32,706 bases of DNA from Prosthecobacter debontii (GCA_945869855.1 CAMBQC010000011.1:1-32706), one strand, 5' to 3'. Shown: positions 8,252-17,846, counted from the stretch's first letter. Notes: generated by a model not told the origin, from the sequence alone. Numbers and translations are program-made.

Positions 8252-9121
8252 ATGAAAATCTGGTTAGACGGAGAGTTGGTGGATGAAAGCGCGGCGAAAA
8301 TTTCGGTTTTCGACCACGGGTTGTTGTATGGCGACGGGATCTTCGAGGGGATCCGTTTCTATAATGGGAGGGTGTTCCGATTGGAGGAGCATATCCATCG
8401 TTTGTTCGATTCGGCGAAAGCGATCCTGCTGAATATGCCGTGGACACAGGAAGAGGTTTGCAAGTTTACCTGCGAGACGGTGGCGGCCAACGGTCTGCGC
8501 GACGGTTACATCCGGCTGGTGGTGACGCGCGGAGCGGGAGAGCTGGGTCTGAACCCCTACCTTTGCCCGAAGCCCTCGATGTTTATCATCGCCTCGACGA
8601 TCAAGCTGTATCCCGAGGAGCATTACAAAAACGGCCTCGCGATCATCACCTGCGCGACGCGCCGCCCTGCACCCGGCGCGCTGATGCCGCAGGTGAAGAG
8701 CCTGAACTATCTCAACAACATCATGGCCAAGGTCGAGGCCATCCAGGGCGGCGCGCTGGAGGCGGTGATGCTCAACGAGCAGGGCTATGTGGCGGAATGC
8801 ACCGGCGACAACCTGTTCCTTTTCAAAAACGGCGAGTTACTCACGCCGCTGATTTCCGATGGCGCGCTGGACGGGATCACGCGGGCGGTGATGTTTGAGA
8901 TCGCGGAAAAGCTCGGCATCCGGGTGATCGAGCGCTCACTCACAAGGTATGATATTTTCATCGCGGACGAGTGTTTCCTCACCGGCACGGCCGCGGAGGT
9001 GATCCCCGTGGTGTCGCTCGACAGGCGGGTGATCGGCGATGGGAAACCCGGCGAACTCACGAAGCGTTTCCTCGCGGAATTCCACGAACTCGCGAAGAAT
9101 ACCGGCACGCCGTTTGCATGA
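8252..9121 (+). CDS. ilvE: Branched-chain amino acid aminotransferase (class IV, short type)
   Basis: PLP-dependent fold-type IV aminotransferase of 289 residues, expected to interconvert leucine, isoleucine or valine with their 2-oxo acids using glutamate/2-oxoglutarate. Family landmarks: DHGLLYGDGIFEGIR near the N-terminus, the PLP lysine in QVKSLNYLNN (Lys149), EAVMLNEQGYVAECTGDNLF, and LTGTAAEVIPV near the C-terminus. The length and motifs match the short IlvE type rather than the longer one; D-amino acid aminotransferase is the main alternative in this fold. It ends only 20 bp before mcsA, so it may head the mcsAB-clpC transcript. Confidence 0.9.
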   Translation: MKIWLDGELVDESAAKISVFDHGLLYGDGIFEGIRFYNGRVFRLEEHIHRLFDSAKAILLNMPWTQEEVCKFTCETVAANGLRDGYIRLVVTRGAGELGLNPYLCPKPSMFIIASTIKLYPEEHYKNGLAIITCATRRPAPGALMPQVKSLNYLNNIMAKVEAIQGGALEAVMLNEQGYVAECTGDNLFLFKNGELLTPLISDGALDGITRAVMFEIAEKLGIRVIERSLTRYDIFIADECFLTGTAAEVIPVVSLDRRVIGDGKPGELTKRFLAEFHELAKNTGTPFA

Positions 9122-9141
9122 TGTGTTAGCTTATTGATGAA

Positions 9142-9651
9142 ATGAAGTGCGACTACTGCGACAGCAAGGCAACCGTGTTCCTCACGCAGCTCGCGGAGGG
9201 GCAGATGAAAAAGGTCTGCCTCTGTGACAGTTGCGCGCAGGAGCGCGGCGTGACGGATCCCACCGGGTTCGCGCTGGCGGACATGCTGCTCGGGAAATTC
9301 GAGAAAGCGGTGCCCGGCGCTCCGACACAGCGCAAGGAAAGGTCGGCGGGCGGGGCGAAGGTTTGCCCGGAGTGCGGTTTCACCATCGATGATCTACGCA
9401 AGGTGCGGAGGTTCGGCTGCGGGAACTGCTATCATGTTTTCGCGGACGAGGTCGCGCCGATGCTGCGCGGCATGCACAAGGGATCCAGCCACATCGGCAA
9501 GGTGCCTGAAGGGCTGATGGAAAGCCATACGCGCCACCAGCGTTTGGAGGAGCTGCGGACGAAGCTGGAGCAGGCCATCGCTTCCGAGAGCTACGAGATT
9601 GCGGCGGGATTGCGCGATGAAATCCGAACCCTTGACGAGGTGAGCAAATGA
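9142..9651 (+). CDS. mcsA: McsA, activator of protein arginine kinase (UVR-domain zinc protein)
   Basis: Small protein of 169 residues with the McsA layout: paired zinc-knuckle cysteines CDYC (3-6) and CLCDSC, a second pair CPEC and CGNC (about residues 75-95), and a C-terminal UVR (UvrB/UvrC) motif, LEELRTKLEQAIASESYEIAAGLRDEI. In Firmicutes McsA binds metal and activates McsB, linking it to ClpC. Its stop overlaps the mcsB start by 4 nt (ATGA), so they are translationally coupled. All four CxxC-type pairs are intact. Confidence 0.93.
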   Translation: MKCDYCDSKATVFLTQLAEGQMKKVCLCDSCAQERGVTDPTGFALADMLLGKFEKAVPGAPTQRKERSAGGAKVCPECGFTIDDLRKVRRFGCGNCYHVFADEVAPMLRGMHKGSSHIGKVPEGLMESHTRHQRLEELRTKLEQAIASESYEIAAGLRDEIRTLDEVSK

Positions 9652-10778
9652 TGCGTTTCTCAACATTGATACGCCACCCGGCGGACTGGATGACAGGTGG
9701 GCAGACGGAGAGCGGTGCTGTCCTCACCTCGCGCATCCGCTTGGCGAGAAATCTGCGCGGGCATTCCTTTCCTGGCTGGGCGAAGCGTGACGAACGCGCC
9801 GAGACATTGGCAGTATTGCGTCCCGCCGTGGAGGAGCTTTCCGCGATGAAGGACGCCTTTTCCCGCGAGCTGGGAGATCTCACGCCCGTGCAGAAACAGG
9901 TGCTGGTCGAACGCCATCTCATTTCCCGCGAACACGCGGCGCGCGGTGAGGGCTCGGCGGCGGTGATCGAGCGGCGGCAGAGTTTCTCTATCATGATCAA
10001 CGAGGAGGATCACCTCCGCATGCAGGCCATCCGCCCCGGCCTGCGCCTCACCGAGGCTTTCAACTCGCTCTCCGCCCTCGACAGCGAGCTGGAAAAAAAA
10101 CTCGAATACGCCTTCGACCCGACCCTCGGCTATCTTACCACCTGTCCGACAAATCTTGGCACCGGCCTCCGTGCTTCCGCGATGCTGCACCTTCCCGGCC
10201 TCGTCCTCAGCGACCAGATCGGCCCGGTGCTGCAGGCGGTCGCCAAGATCGGCTTGGCGGTGCGCGGGCTCTACGGTGAGGGCACGGAATCGCTCGGAAA
10301 CCTTTACCAGATGTCGAATCAATCCACGCTCGGCGAGAGCGAGGAAACGATCATCACGAGGCTGGAGCGGGTCATCGCACAGGTCGCCGGCCACGAGCAG
10401 AATGCCCGCGAGAAACTCATGGAGGACGATCCGCACATGGTCGCCGACAAGATCGGGCGCGCCTATGGAGTGCTGCGGCACGCGCATCTCATCGATTCCA
10501 AGGAGGCGCTGAATCACCTCTCGCTGCTCCGTCTCGGCGGAAATCTCGGTTTTTTCCCCGCCGACACGTTGAATCTATGCGACACACTTCTGATGGACAT
10601 CCAGCAGGCGCACTTGCAACTTCACGCAGGCATGAAACTCTCGCCCGATCACCGCGATTCGATCCGCGCGGAAATCATGCGCTCCCGTTTGCAATCACTC
10701 GATACGCCTGTTAAACGTATCCCCAACAACGAACCAACAGACCGCTTCCCCGAAGGCGGCAACCCTGAAAACGAATGA
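9648..10778 (+). CDS. mcsB: Protein arginine kinase McsB
   Basis: Phosphagen-kinase-fold enzyme of 376 residues that phosphorylates arginines on proteins, marking them for ClpCP. Visible landmarks: the ATP-binding arginines in [11 protein letters not shown] (about 26-35), the acidic catalytic pair in [13 protein letters not shown] (Glu119/120), the active-site cysteine in [12 protein letters not shown] (Cys166), and [17 protein letters not shown]. The RDxxRA motif that forms the allosteric phosphoarginine pocket of bacterial McsB is present (RDSIRA, 336-341), which separates it from creatine and arginine kinases. It overlaps mcsA and clpC by 4 nt each. The last 25 residues are a poorly conserved polar tail. 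Confidence 0.94.
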   Translation: MMRFSTLIRHPADWMTGGQTESGAVLTSRIRLARNLRGHSFPGWAKRDERAETLAVLRPAVEELSAMKDAFSRELGDLTPVQKQVLVERHLISREHAARGEGSAAVIERRQSFSIMINEEDHLRMQAIRPGLRLTEAFNSLSALDSELEKKLEYAFDPTLGYLTTCPTNLGTGLRASAMLHLPGLVLSDQIGPVLQAVAKIGLAVRGLYGEGTESLGNLYQMSNQSTLGESEETIITRLERVIAQVAGHEQNAREKLMEDDPHMVADKIGRAYGVLRHAHLIDSKEALNHLSLLRLGGNLGFFPADTLNLCDTLLMDIQQAHLQLHAGMKLSPDHRDSIRAEIMRSRLQSLDTPVKRIPNNEPTDRFPEGGNPENE

Positions 10779-13327
10779 ACAATTTTACACCCCGAGCACA
10801 ACAGGTGCTGGCACTAGCCCGTAAGGAGGCCGACCGTTTTAACCACGCCTATGTCGGCACCGAACATTTACTGCTTGGCCTGATCAAGCTCGGCCAAGGC
10901 GTCGCCGTGAGCGTGCTCGAGCGCATGGGGTTAGAGCTGGAGACCGTGCGCCAGGAAGTCGAGAAAGAGGTCGGCTCAGGCCCGCCCCAGAAGACTGTAG
11001 GAAACATCCCCTATACGCCGCGAGTGAAGAAAGTCCTCGCGCTCGCCAACAAAGAGGCGAAGGCACTCAACCATTCCTACGTCGGCACCGAACACCTGCT
11101 GCTCGGCCTGCTGCGCGAGGGCGAGGGGGTCGCTGCCCGCGTGCTCAAGCGCCTTGACGTCGATATCCAGCGCACCCGAAACGAGGTTCTCGCCGAGATT
11201 GATCCGAATTTCTCCCCCGCTGACATGGAAGATGACGATGACGAAGATGATGACGACGATATGGCGGGCTTCGAGGACGAAAGCCCATCCAATGCCGACA
11301 ACAGCGAAGGGGAAGGTAAAACCAAGACCCCGGCGCTGAAAGCGTTCGGACGTGATCTCACGAAACTCGCCAAGGAAGGCGGCCTCGATCCCGTCATCGG
11401 CCGCGAGAGCGAGATCGAGCGCGTGATCCAGATCCTTTGCCGCCGCACGAAAAATAATCCCGTCCTGATCGGTGAGGCCGGAGTTGGCAAAACCGCCATC
11501 GTCGAAGGCTTGGCGCAGGAAATCGTCACCGGCAACGTCCCGGAGCTTTTGCGCGATAAGCGCGTGATCACCCTCGACCTCGCGCTGATGGTGGCGGGCA
11601 CGAAATACCGCGGCCAGTTCGAGGAGCGCATCAAGGCGGTCATGGACGAGATCCGCAAGGTGAAGAACGTGATCCTTTTCATCGACGAGCTGCACACGAT
11701 CGTCGGCGCGGGTTCTGCGGAAGGCGCGATGGACGCTTCCAATATCATCAAGCCCGCCCTTAGCCGTTCCGAGCTGCAATGCGTCGGCGCAACCACGCTC
11801 AACGAATTCCGCAAATACATCGAGAAGGACTCCGCCCTCGAGCGCCGTTTCCAACAGGTCAAGGTAAACGAGCCGTCCGTCGAGGACGCGATCCTTATCC
11901 TCCAGGGTTTGCGCGACAAATACGAGACGCATCACAAGGCGCGATACACCCCAGCCGCCATCGAGGCTTCTGTGAAACTCACCTCCCGCTACCTAACCGC
12001 CCGTTATCTGCCCGACAAGGCGATCGACGTCCTTGACGAGGCCGGCGCGCGCGCGCGCATCGGCACGATGACCCGCCCGCCCAGCATCAAGGAAGCGGAG
12101 CTGAAAATCGAGGAGATTCTCCGCGAGAAGGTCGCCGCGATTTCCGCCCAAGATTTCGAAAAAGCCGCAGCCCTCCGCGACGACGAAAAGCAGGCCAAGA
12201 AGCACCTCGAGGAAACGCTCAAAGCATGGCGCGCCTCCTCCGAGGAGATGGTCGTCATCGTGGACGACCAGGACATCATGTCGGTCGTCTCGAAATGGAC
12301 GGGCGTGCCGCTGCAGCGCATGGAACAGAAGGAGACCGAAAAGCTCCTGAAAATGGAGGACGAGCTCAAAGGCCGCGTGATCGGTCAGAACGAAGCGGTC
12401 ATCGCCATTTCCAAGGCGCTCCGCCGCTCCCGCGCCGACCTCAAGGATCCAAAGCGCCCCATCGGGTCGTTCCTTTTCCTCGGCCCCACGGGTGTCGGGA
12501 AAACCTATCTCGCCCGCAACCTCGCGGAGTTCATGTTCGGCGACGCGGAGGCACTCATTCAGATCGACATGTCGGAATACATGGAGAAATTCACCGCCAG
12601 CCGCCTGATCGGCTCGCCTCCGGGTTATGTCGGCTATGAGGAAGGCGGCCAGCTTTCCGAGGCCGTCCGCCGCAGGCCGTATTCGGTCGTGCTTTTCGAC
12701 GAGGTCGAGAAAGCCCATCCGGACGTGATGAACCTGCTCCTGCAGATTCTCGAGGACGGCACTGTCACCGACTCGCTGGGCCGGAAGATCGATTTCCGCA
12801 ATACGATTATCATCATGACTTCGAATGTCGGTGCCTCGACGATCAAGCGCCAGACCTCGCTCGGCTTCGGCGCGATGAATGCGGATGAATCCGATTTCGA
12901 GGGCATGAAGGAGAAGATCCTCGAGGAATCGAAACGCTATTTCAAACCGGAATTCCTCAACCGCCTCGATGATCTCGTGGTCTTCCACATGCTGGAGAAG
13001 GTGGATCTCAACCAGATTGTGGATCTGGAGGTTTCCAAGCTCGTCAAGCGCCTTAAGGAGAAGGAGATCGTGATGACCCTCTCCCCGGAAGCCCGCGATC
13101 TACTAGCCGAGAAAGGCTTCGATCCCGCCTACGGCGCGCGCCCGATGCGCCGTGCGGTGGAGCGTTTCTTGGAGGATCCGCTCGCCGAGGCCTTGCTGCG
13201 CGGCACGGTAAAAACAGGGGATATTGTCCAGGTCGTCCGCATGGAAGGCAGCGAGGAACTCGTTTTCGAAAGCTCCCGCCCCGACGGCGAGCCGCAGCCT
13301 GATGTCGCCACGGTGGGAGCTGAGTGA
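10775..13327 (+). CDS. clpC: ATP-dependent Clp protease ATP-binding subunit ClpC
   Basis: AAA+ unfoldase of 850 residues that feeds proteins to ClpP. Domain order: a double Clp-N repeat (1-145), each with [10 protein letters not shown]; an acidic linker (about 151-180, with [10 protein letters not shown]); D1 with Walker A GEAGVGKT (233-240) and Walker B LFIDELHT; a middle domain with a UVR motif ([15 protein letters not shown]); D2 with GPTGVGKT (about 570) and [13 protein letters not shown]; and a ClpP-docking loop SLGFG. Glu30 and Glu106 correspond to the residues that dock phosphoarginine in Bacillus ClpC, so the McsB mark can probably be read. The acidic linker is unusual compared with the Bacillus protein. 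It is coupled to mcsB by a 4-nt overlap; clpP is not in the window. Confidence 0.96.
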   Translation: MNNFTPRAQQVLALARKEADRFNHAYVGTEHLLLGLIKLGQGVAVSVLERMGLELETVRQEVEKEVGSGPPQKTVGNIPYTPRVKKVLALANKEAKALNHSYVGTEHLLLGLLREGEGVAARVLKRLDVDIQRTRNEVLAEIDPNFSPADMEDDDDEDDDDDMAGFEDESPSNADNSEGEGKTKTPALKAFGRDLTKLAKEGGLDPVIGRESEIERVIQILCRRTKNNPVLIGEAGVGKTAIVEGLAQEIVTGNVPELLRDKRVITLDLALMVAGTKYRGQFEERIKAVMDEIRKVKNVILFIDELHTIVGAGSAEGAMDASNIIKPALSRSELQCVGATTLNEFRKYIEKDSALERRFQQVKVNEPSVEDAILILQGLRDKYETHHKARYTPAAIEASVKLTSRYLTARYLPDKAIDVLDEAGARARIGTMTRPPSIKEAELKIEEILREKVAAISAQDFEKAAALRDDEKQAKKHLEETLKAWRASSEEMVVIVDDQDIMSVVSKWTGVPLQRMEQKETEKLLKMEDELKGRVIGQNEAVIAISKALRRSRADLKDPKRPIGSFLFLGPTGVGKTYLARNLAEFMFGDAEALIQIDMSEYMEKFTASRLIGSPPGYVGYEEGGQLSEAVRRRPYSVVLFDEVEKAHPDVMNLLLQILEDGTVTDSLGRKIDFRNTIIIMTSNVGASTIKRQTSLGFGAMNADESDFEGMKEKILEESKRYFKPEFLNRLDDLVVFHMLEKVDLNQIVDLEVSKLVKRLKEKEIVMTLSPEARDLLAEKGFDPAYGARPMRRAVERFLEDPLAEALLRGTVKTGDIVQVVRMEGSEELVFESSRPDGEPQPDVATVGAE

Positions 13328-13336
13328 TTTTTTATC

Positions 13337-13693
13337 ATGGAAACCGAAATGGCCCATTTCACCGCGAACGCCGATTATGAGGAGCGCGACACCCATGCCC
13401 TGCACCTGGCCGCCGGGCAGGAGGTGACCAGCGGTCCCGCCGATAAGGCATGGCCCGGCTGGATCTGGGTGAGTGATTCCAGCGGCCGCAACGGCTACGT
13501 CCCCGCCGATATCCTCGAACCCCTCGGCGAAGACCGCTGGGCCGCGCTGGAGGATTTCGATCCGACCATACTTAAGTTGCGGCGCGGCGATGCGCTCACT
13601 TCCCTGAGGCAAATCCACGGCTGGCATTGGTGCCAGAACGAGAGCGGCGGGCAAGGCTGGGTCGCCGGCTATCTTCTCCATCCCAAGAATTGA
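13337..13693 (+). CDS. Small protein with two SH3-like domains
   Basis: Protein of 118 residues without signal peptide or membrane segment. It reads as two SH3-fold repeats: the first about 5-62 (ANADYEERDTHALHLAAGQEV ... WIWVSDSSGRNGYVPADIL), the second about 68-116 (ALEDFDPTILKLRRGDALT ... WHWCQNESGGQGWVAGYLL). Each shows the ALYDY-like start, a tryptophan pair and the G-x-VPxxYL-like end. It starts 9 bp after clpC, so it is likely co-transcribed. Cytosolic SH3-like proteins in this position could bind substrates or partners of the Clp machinery, but that is inference only. Confidence 0.7.
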   Translation: METEMAHFTANADYEERDTHALHLAAGQEVTSGPADKAWPGWIWVSDSSGRNGYVPADILEPLGEDRWAALEDFDPTILKLRRGDALTSLRQIHGWHWCQNESGGQGWVAGYLLHPKN

Positions 13694-13759
13694 CACCGCC
13701 GTCATATTACGGCTCTCCTCCGAGCGGTGCGGAATGGGATTTCTCACGTGACTTTCGGC

Positions 13760-13788
13760 TTGCAAGCCTCTTCTTTCACACCTAGAAG
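13760..13788 (+). promoter_or_regulatory. Candidate promoter of the nusA-infB-rbfA operon
   Basis: TTGCAA (13760-13765) and TAGAAG (13783-13788) are spaced by 17 bp, each 4/6 to the sigma70 consensus. A start near 13795 would place the terminator-like hairpin at +23 to +46. The TTGCAA sits inside a 12-bp perfect palindrome GGCTTGCAAGCC (13757-13768), a possible operator. Confidence 0.35.
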
Positions 13789-13817
13789 ACTGTCAACGAA
13801 CAAGCTCTGTGAAACGG

Positions 13818-13843
13818 AGAGTGGGTCAAAAACCCACTCTTTT
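13818..13843 (+). terminator. Terminator-like hairpin in the nusA leader (possible attenuator)
   Basis: A perfect 9-bp stem AGAGTGGGT/ACCCACTCT with a 5-nt CAAAA loop is followed by TTT. It lies 73 bp upstream of the nusA ATG and 125 bp after the SH3 gene. It could end the clpC operon, or act as an attenuator in the nusA leader, in the way terminator hairpins are found before rimP-nusA in proteobacteria. The T-tract is short, so intrinsic termination may be partial. Confidence 0.6.
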
Positions 13844-13915
13844 GCGTCTTTGGAAGTCTCGTAAAAAGACCGCTACAAACGCCCAGAACGAATTCCCCGA
13901 ACACTGCCCGCCACC

Positions 13916-15193
13916 ATGACCAACGACATCGTCGCACTCATCGAATACTACGAAAAAGAGAAAGGGATCGATCGCGAAAAGATCGTCGCCGCCCTTGAGT
14001 TTTCCTTTGTTTCCGCCTACCGAAAAATGGTTCCCGGCGCGGATGCCATCGAGATCCTGCGCGCCGAGGTGGACACGAAAAAGGGTACCACCAAGATTTT
14101 CGCATCGCTGACCGTGGTGGCGGACGACGACCACCAGGACAAGTTCAACGAGGTTCCTCTCGCCATTGCCCTGAAGAAGGATCCGGCCGCCGAACTTGAC
14201 GGCAAGCTGGAGTTCAACGTCACGCCGAAGGATTTCGGGCGCATCGCCGTCCAGACCGCGAAGCAGACGATGATGCAGCGCCTGCGCCAGGCGGAGAAGG
14301 AGATGATTTATGAGGAGTTCAAGGACAGGGCGGGGGACATCGTTTCCGGAACCGTCCGTCGCTTCGAGCGCAACGACGTGATGATCGACCTCGGTAAGTT
14401 CGAGGGCATCATGCCGAACAAAGAGCGCGTCCAAGGCGAGGATTACAACATCGGCGACCGCATCCGCTGCTACGTGCTGGCGGTCGAGAACGAAGGCCGC
14501 GGCCCGGAGATCATCCTTTCGCGCAGCCACCCAAATTTCGTCCGCCGCCTTTTCGAGGCCGAGGTCAACGAGATTTCCGACCACACCGTCGAGATTCGCG
14601 CCATCGCCCGCGAATCTGGTTTCCGCACGAAAGTCGCCGTCTGGAGCAACGACCCGAAGGTCGATCCCGTCGGTGCATGTGTCGGTATGCGCGGGGCGCG
14701 CGTGAAGAACATCGTCCGCGAGCTCAACAACGAGAAGGTCGATATCATCCGCTGGAGTGAGGATCCGGCGGAGCTTGTCCGCGAGGCCCTGAAGCCCGCC
14801 GAACTGATCACCATTTCCGTGAACAAGGAGGACAAGATCGTCAACGTAACGGTCAGCGAGGAGGATCTCAGTAAGGCCATCGGCCGCAAGGGTCAGAACG
14901 CCCGCCTTTCCTCCCGCCTCATGGGATGGGACGTGCAGGTGCGCCGCGACGAGACGAAGGAAGAGCAGTTCCGCGACAAGATCGGCGGCGTGGCTCACTC
15001 GCTCGGCGAGCAGCTCGGCATCTTCGACGAGATGGCGGAGAAACTCACGCTGATTGGCGGGGTTAGCGCGGAGATGATCATCGACATGCCTTCCGATTTC
15101 TTGGCAGGTGCTCTCGAAATCACCGAAGAAGAGGCAAACTCCATCCTCGCCCGCGCCAACTCCATCGTCGCAGGTGATATCACCTCGGCCTAG
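13916..15193 (+). CDS. nusA: Transcription termination/antitermination factor NusA
   Basis: RNA polymerase-binding elongation factor of 425 residues, acting in pausing, termination and antitermination. N-terminal RNAP-binding domain 1-~135; S1 domain ~138-202 (AGDIVSGTVRRFERNDVMIDLG ... PEIILSRSHP); KH1 with GACVGMRGARVKNIVREL; KH2 with AIGRKGQNARLSSRL; then a helical tail of about 80 residues with one acidic-repeat-like segment, shorter than E. coli NusA. It starts at ATG 13916 without a visible Shine-Dalgarno. It heads nusA-infB-rbfA; rimP, which usually precedes nusA, is absent here. Confidence 0.96.
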   Translation: MTNDIVALIEYYEKEKGIDREKIVAALEFSFVSAYRKMVPGADAIEILRAEVDTKKGTTKIFASLTVVADDDHQDKFNEVPLAIALKKDPAAELDGKLEFNVTPKDFGRIAVQTAKQTMMQRLRQAEKEMIYEEFKDRAGDIVSGTVRRFERNDVMIDLGKFEGIMPNKERVQGEDYNIGDRIRCYVLAVENEGRGPEIILSRSHPNFVRRLFEAEVNEISDHTVEIRAIARESGFRTKVAVWSNDPKVDPVGACVGMRGARVKNIVRELNNEKVDIIRWSEDPAELVREALKPAELITISVNKEDKIVNVTVSEEDLSKAIGRKGQNARLSSRLMGWDVQVRRDETKEEQFRDKIGGVAHSLGEQLGIFDEMAEKLTLIGGVSAEMIIDMPSDFLAGALEITEEEANSILARANSIVAGDITSA

Positions 15194-15252
15194 ACCATCT
15201 TTTGCGAACATCACCCAGCACACCACCCGCCATCAATACCTCAGAAAGCCGG

Positions 15253-17382
15253 ATGCCCAAGAAAAGCGACAATTCCTCGGAAGAGCCCAAGAAAGTCCTC
15301 GATCTACTGGATGATACGAAGAAGCCGTCACGGAGGCAGCGTCAGAAAATCGTCGCGGAAGTCGTTGTCACGCCCAGCAAGTTAGATAAAGCGAAGGCCA
15401 ACGCGCTCGACCTGTTCTCGGAGGAGGGGAAACCCAAGGCGCGCAAGCAGGCAAGCCCAGCGAAGAAAGGTGTAGGCGGTATTTCTAGGATCATTGATCA
15501 CACCGGTGAGGATCCTGTCTTTGTAAAAGGCACGGACATCGCCCCCATTGCGGCTCCCGCTCCAGTGGTTTCCACTCCCACAGAAAGCGAATCCGGCGAT
15601 CCCAAGCTGATCGTCATCAAGCCGCCCATTCTCGTCCCGGATCTCGCTGCGCGCCTCGGTCTCAAGCCGTTCAACGTGATGGCCGATCTGATCAAACTCG
15701 GCGTTTTCCCCGCACCCAATCAGCCGCTGGAACCCGATATCGCGGCCAAGGTTTGCGAGATACACGGATTCACTTTCGAGCGCGAGAAGCGTGACAAGGA
15801 CAAGGGTTTCCACAAGGTCGAGGAGGTCATCGTCGAGCCGGAAGCACCGCAGTCCGAGCCCGAGGATCTCCTGAAAGTCCGCCCCCCCATCGTCACGATC
15901 ATGGGGCATGTCGACCACGGTAAGACATCGATCCTCGACTACTACCGCAAGAGCAAGGTTGTAAGCGGTGAGGCCGGCGGAATCACCCAGCACATCGGTG
16001 CTTATCAGGTGAACCACAACGACCAGCTCATCACTTTCCTCGACACCCCGGGTCACGCCATTTTCTCTGATATGCGTGAGCGCGGTGCGAACATCACTGA
16101 CATTGCGATCATCGTCGTCGCCGCAAACGACGGTATCATGCCGCAGACAACCGAGGCCATCAAGCATGCCCAGAAAGCCGGTAAAACAATCATTGTTGCT
16201 ATCAATAAGTGCGATCTTCCCTCGGCGAACATCGAGAGGGTGAAAAGCCAGCTCGCGGAGACAGGTCTCCAGACCACGGATTACGGTGGCGATACGGAAT
16301 TCGCCACCATTTCCGCGCTTAAAGGCGAGGGTATGGATGATCTCCTCGAACTCATTGTCCTCCAAGCGGAAGTCCTTGAACTCCGCGCCAACCCCAAGGC
16401 CACAGCCCGCGCAGGGGTCATTGAGGCTAGGGTTGTTCCCGGTCGCGGCACTACCGCCACGGTCATCGTGGAATCCGGCACCCTAAAAATCGGCACCCCT
16501 TTCATCTGCGGCCCTTTCGCCGGGAAAGTCCGCTCCCTGATCAACGACCTCGGGGAACAAGTGAAGTCCGCGCTTCCCGGTATGCCCGTCGAAGTGATCG
16601 GTTTTGAGGAGCTTCCCAATGTCGGCGACCACCTCACCGAGATGAAGACCGAGCGCGAGGCAAAAGCCCTTGCCGCCGATCGTCAGGAAGAACTCCGCCT
16701 CAAACGTCTCAAACCTCAGCACCGCAACCGAATGGAAGACCTGTTCTCCATGGTCAACGACGGCGGCGGCAAGAACCAGCTCAAGATCATCCTCAAGTGC
16801 GATGTGCAGGGTTCTGTGGAGGCGATCAAGAAGGCGATCCTCGCCATCGAGTCCGCGAAGGTGGACTGCCAGTTTATCACCGCCGCTGCCGGACCAGTCA
16901 CCGAGTCCGATATCGCCTACGCCGACTCCTCGGACGCGATAATCATGGGCTTCAACGTCAAGGTGGAAGCCAAGGCCGTGAAAGCCGCCAAGTCCGCTGG
17001 GGTCGAGATCAAGCTCTACTCGATCGTTTACGAACTTATCGATCAGGTGCGCGAGGCGATGCTCGGCCTGCTGGAACCGCTCACCCGCGAGACGGTCATC
17101 GGCCACGCCGAGTGCCGCCAGGTTTTCAAGGTCAACAAGGGCAAGGCCGCCGGTTGCTTCATCACCGACGGCAAGGTGCACCGCAAGGCGCACGCCCGCG
17201 TCATCCGCGGTGGGATCCCGGTGTTCGATGGTAAGATGTCCACCCTCCGCCGCTTCCACGAGGAGGTCGAGGAAGTCCGCACCAATTTCGAATGCGGCAT
17301 CCGCCTCGGCGAGTTTAACGAATACCAGGAAGGCGACATCATCGAGTGCTACAAGCTCGATAAGGTCGCGCAAACCCTCTGA
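15253..17382 (+). CDS. infB: Translation initiation factor IF-2
   Basis: GTPase of 709 residues that places initiator tRNA on the 30S subunit. The N-terminal ~205 residues are charged and poorly conserved. The G domain begins at [17 protein letters not shown] (G1, about residue 218), then [12 protein letters not shown] (G3) and NKCDLPSA (G4), followed by domain II ([19 protein letters not shown]), IF2 domain III ([16 protein letters not shown]) and the C-terminal tRNA-binding barrel ending [14 protein letters not shown]. The track start at 15202 is a TTG in the gap after nusA; ATG 15253 ([11 protein letters not shown]) is the more likely start. The 92-bp gap to rbfA is filled by an inverted heptamer repeat. 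Confidence 0.95.
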   Translation: MPKKSDNSSEEPKKVLDLLDDTKKPSRRQRQKIVAEVVVTPSKLDKAKANALDLFSEEGKPKARKQASPAKKGVGGISRIIDHTGEDPVFVKGTDIAPIAAPAPVVSTPTESESGDPKLIVIKPPILVPDLAARLGLKPFNVMADLIKLGVFPAPNQPLEPDIAAKVCEIHGFTFEREKRDKDKGFHKVEEVIVEPEAPQSEPEDLLKVRPPIVTIMGHVDHGKTSILDYYRKSKVVSGEAGGITQHIGAYQVNHNDQLITFLDTPGHAIFSDMRERGANITDIAIIVVAANDGIMPQTTEAIKHAQKAGKTIIVAINKCDLPSANIERVKSQLAETGLQTTDYGGDTEFATISALKGEGMDDLLELIVLQAEVLELRANPKATARAGVIEARVVPGRGTTATVIVESGTLKIGTPFICGPFAGKVRSLINDLGEQVKSALPGMPVEVIGFEELPNVGDHLTEMKTEREAKALAADRQEELRLKRLKPQHRNRMEDLFSMVNDGGGKNQLKIILKCDVQGSVEAIKKAILAIESAKVDCQFITAAAGPVTESDIAYADSSDAIIMGFNVKVEAKAVKAAKSAGVEIKLYSIVYELIDQVREAMLGLLEPLTRETVIGHAECRQVFKVNKGKAAGCFITDGKVHRKAHARVIRGGIPVFDGKMSTLRRFHEEVEEVRTNFECGIRLGEFNEYQEGDIIECYKLDKVAQTL

Positions 17383-17383
17383 T

Positions 17384-17467
17384 AGACGAAAGACACAAGA
17401 CACAAGACTTTTGCTTACGCGCATTTCCATCTCTTTTCTTGTGTCATGTGTCTCCAAGTCTTGAGTC
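17384..17467. repeat. Inverted heptanucleotide repeat array filling the infB-rbfA gap
   Basis: Left arm: AGACGAA, AGACACA, AGACACA, AGACTTT (17384-17411), exact 7-bp units. Right arm: TTGTGTC, ATGTGTC, one 8-bp unit, then TTGAGTC (17439-17467). The arms pair over 17 bp (17391-17407 with 17437-17453) with one mismatch and a 29-nt loop. In the transcript this is a strong stem ending about 20 nt before the rbfA ATG, so it could affect rbfA translation or mRNA stability. Confidence 0.75.
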
Positions 17468-17474
17468 TTTTACC

Positions 17475-17846
17475 ATGTCCCGCCGCATCGACAGAGTGAA
17501 CGAATTGCTTCGCCGTGAAATTTCCACGGTGATCCAGCATGATTATGAATGGGACGGGAAACTTGTCACGGTCAGCGCTGTCGAGGTGACGCAGGATTTG
17601 AAAGAAGGCAGGGTGTGGATTGGCGTCATCGGCGGATCAGCCGAGCCGATCATCGATAAGCTGAATAAGGCACACGGAGCGATCCAGAAAGAGGTAATGA
17701 AACGCGTTGTCCTCAAATCCACTCCGGTGCTGCGTTTCAAACATGATGCCTCCGCCGTCCGTGGCGTCGAGATCGTGAACCTGCTCGAAGAGGTGGACAA
17801 ACTTCCGAAGGCTCCCACCGAGGAGGAGGAGCAACGACCTTCTTAA
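17475..17846 (+). CDS. rbfA: 30S ribosome-binding factor RbfA
   Basis: Small KH-fold protein of 123 residues that assists late 30S maturation. It begins MSRRIDRVNELLRREISTVI, as RbfA usually does, and carries the family blocks VTVSAVEVTQDLKEGRVWIGV, KEVMKRVVLKSTPVLRFKHD and a C-terminal VNLLEEVDKL. The track start at 17439 lies within the inverted repeat; ATG 17475 is the conserved start. It completes nusA-infB-rbfA, a common bacterial order. Confidence 0.95.
   Translation: MSRRIDRVNELLRREISTVIQHDYEWDGKLVTVSAVEVTQDLKEGRVWIGVIGGSAEPIIDKLNKAHGAIQKEVMKRVVLKSTPVLRFKHDASAVRGVEIVNLLEEVDKLPKAPTEEEEQRPS

Noticed and set aside
13103-13765. 220-residue minus-strand ORF over the clpC 3' end and the SH3 gene
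   Set aside because: Antisense to two supported genes; no recognisable domain.
15202-15252. Upstream TTG start for infB
   Set aside because: The added 17 residues (MRTSPSTPPAINTSESR) are not conserved in kind, and an ATG follows at 15253 where the basic N-terminus begins.
15382-17457. Long minus-strand ORFs opposite infB (327 and 324 residues)
   Set aside because: Shadows of infB, which has every IF-2 motif.
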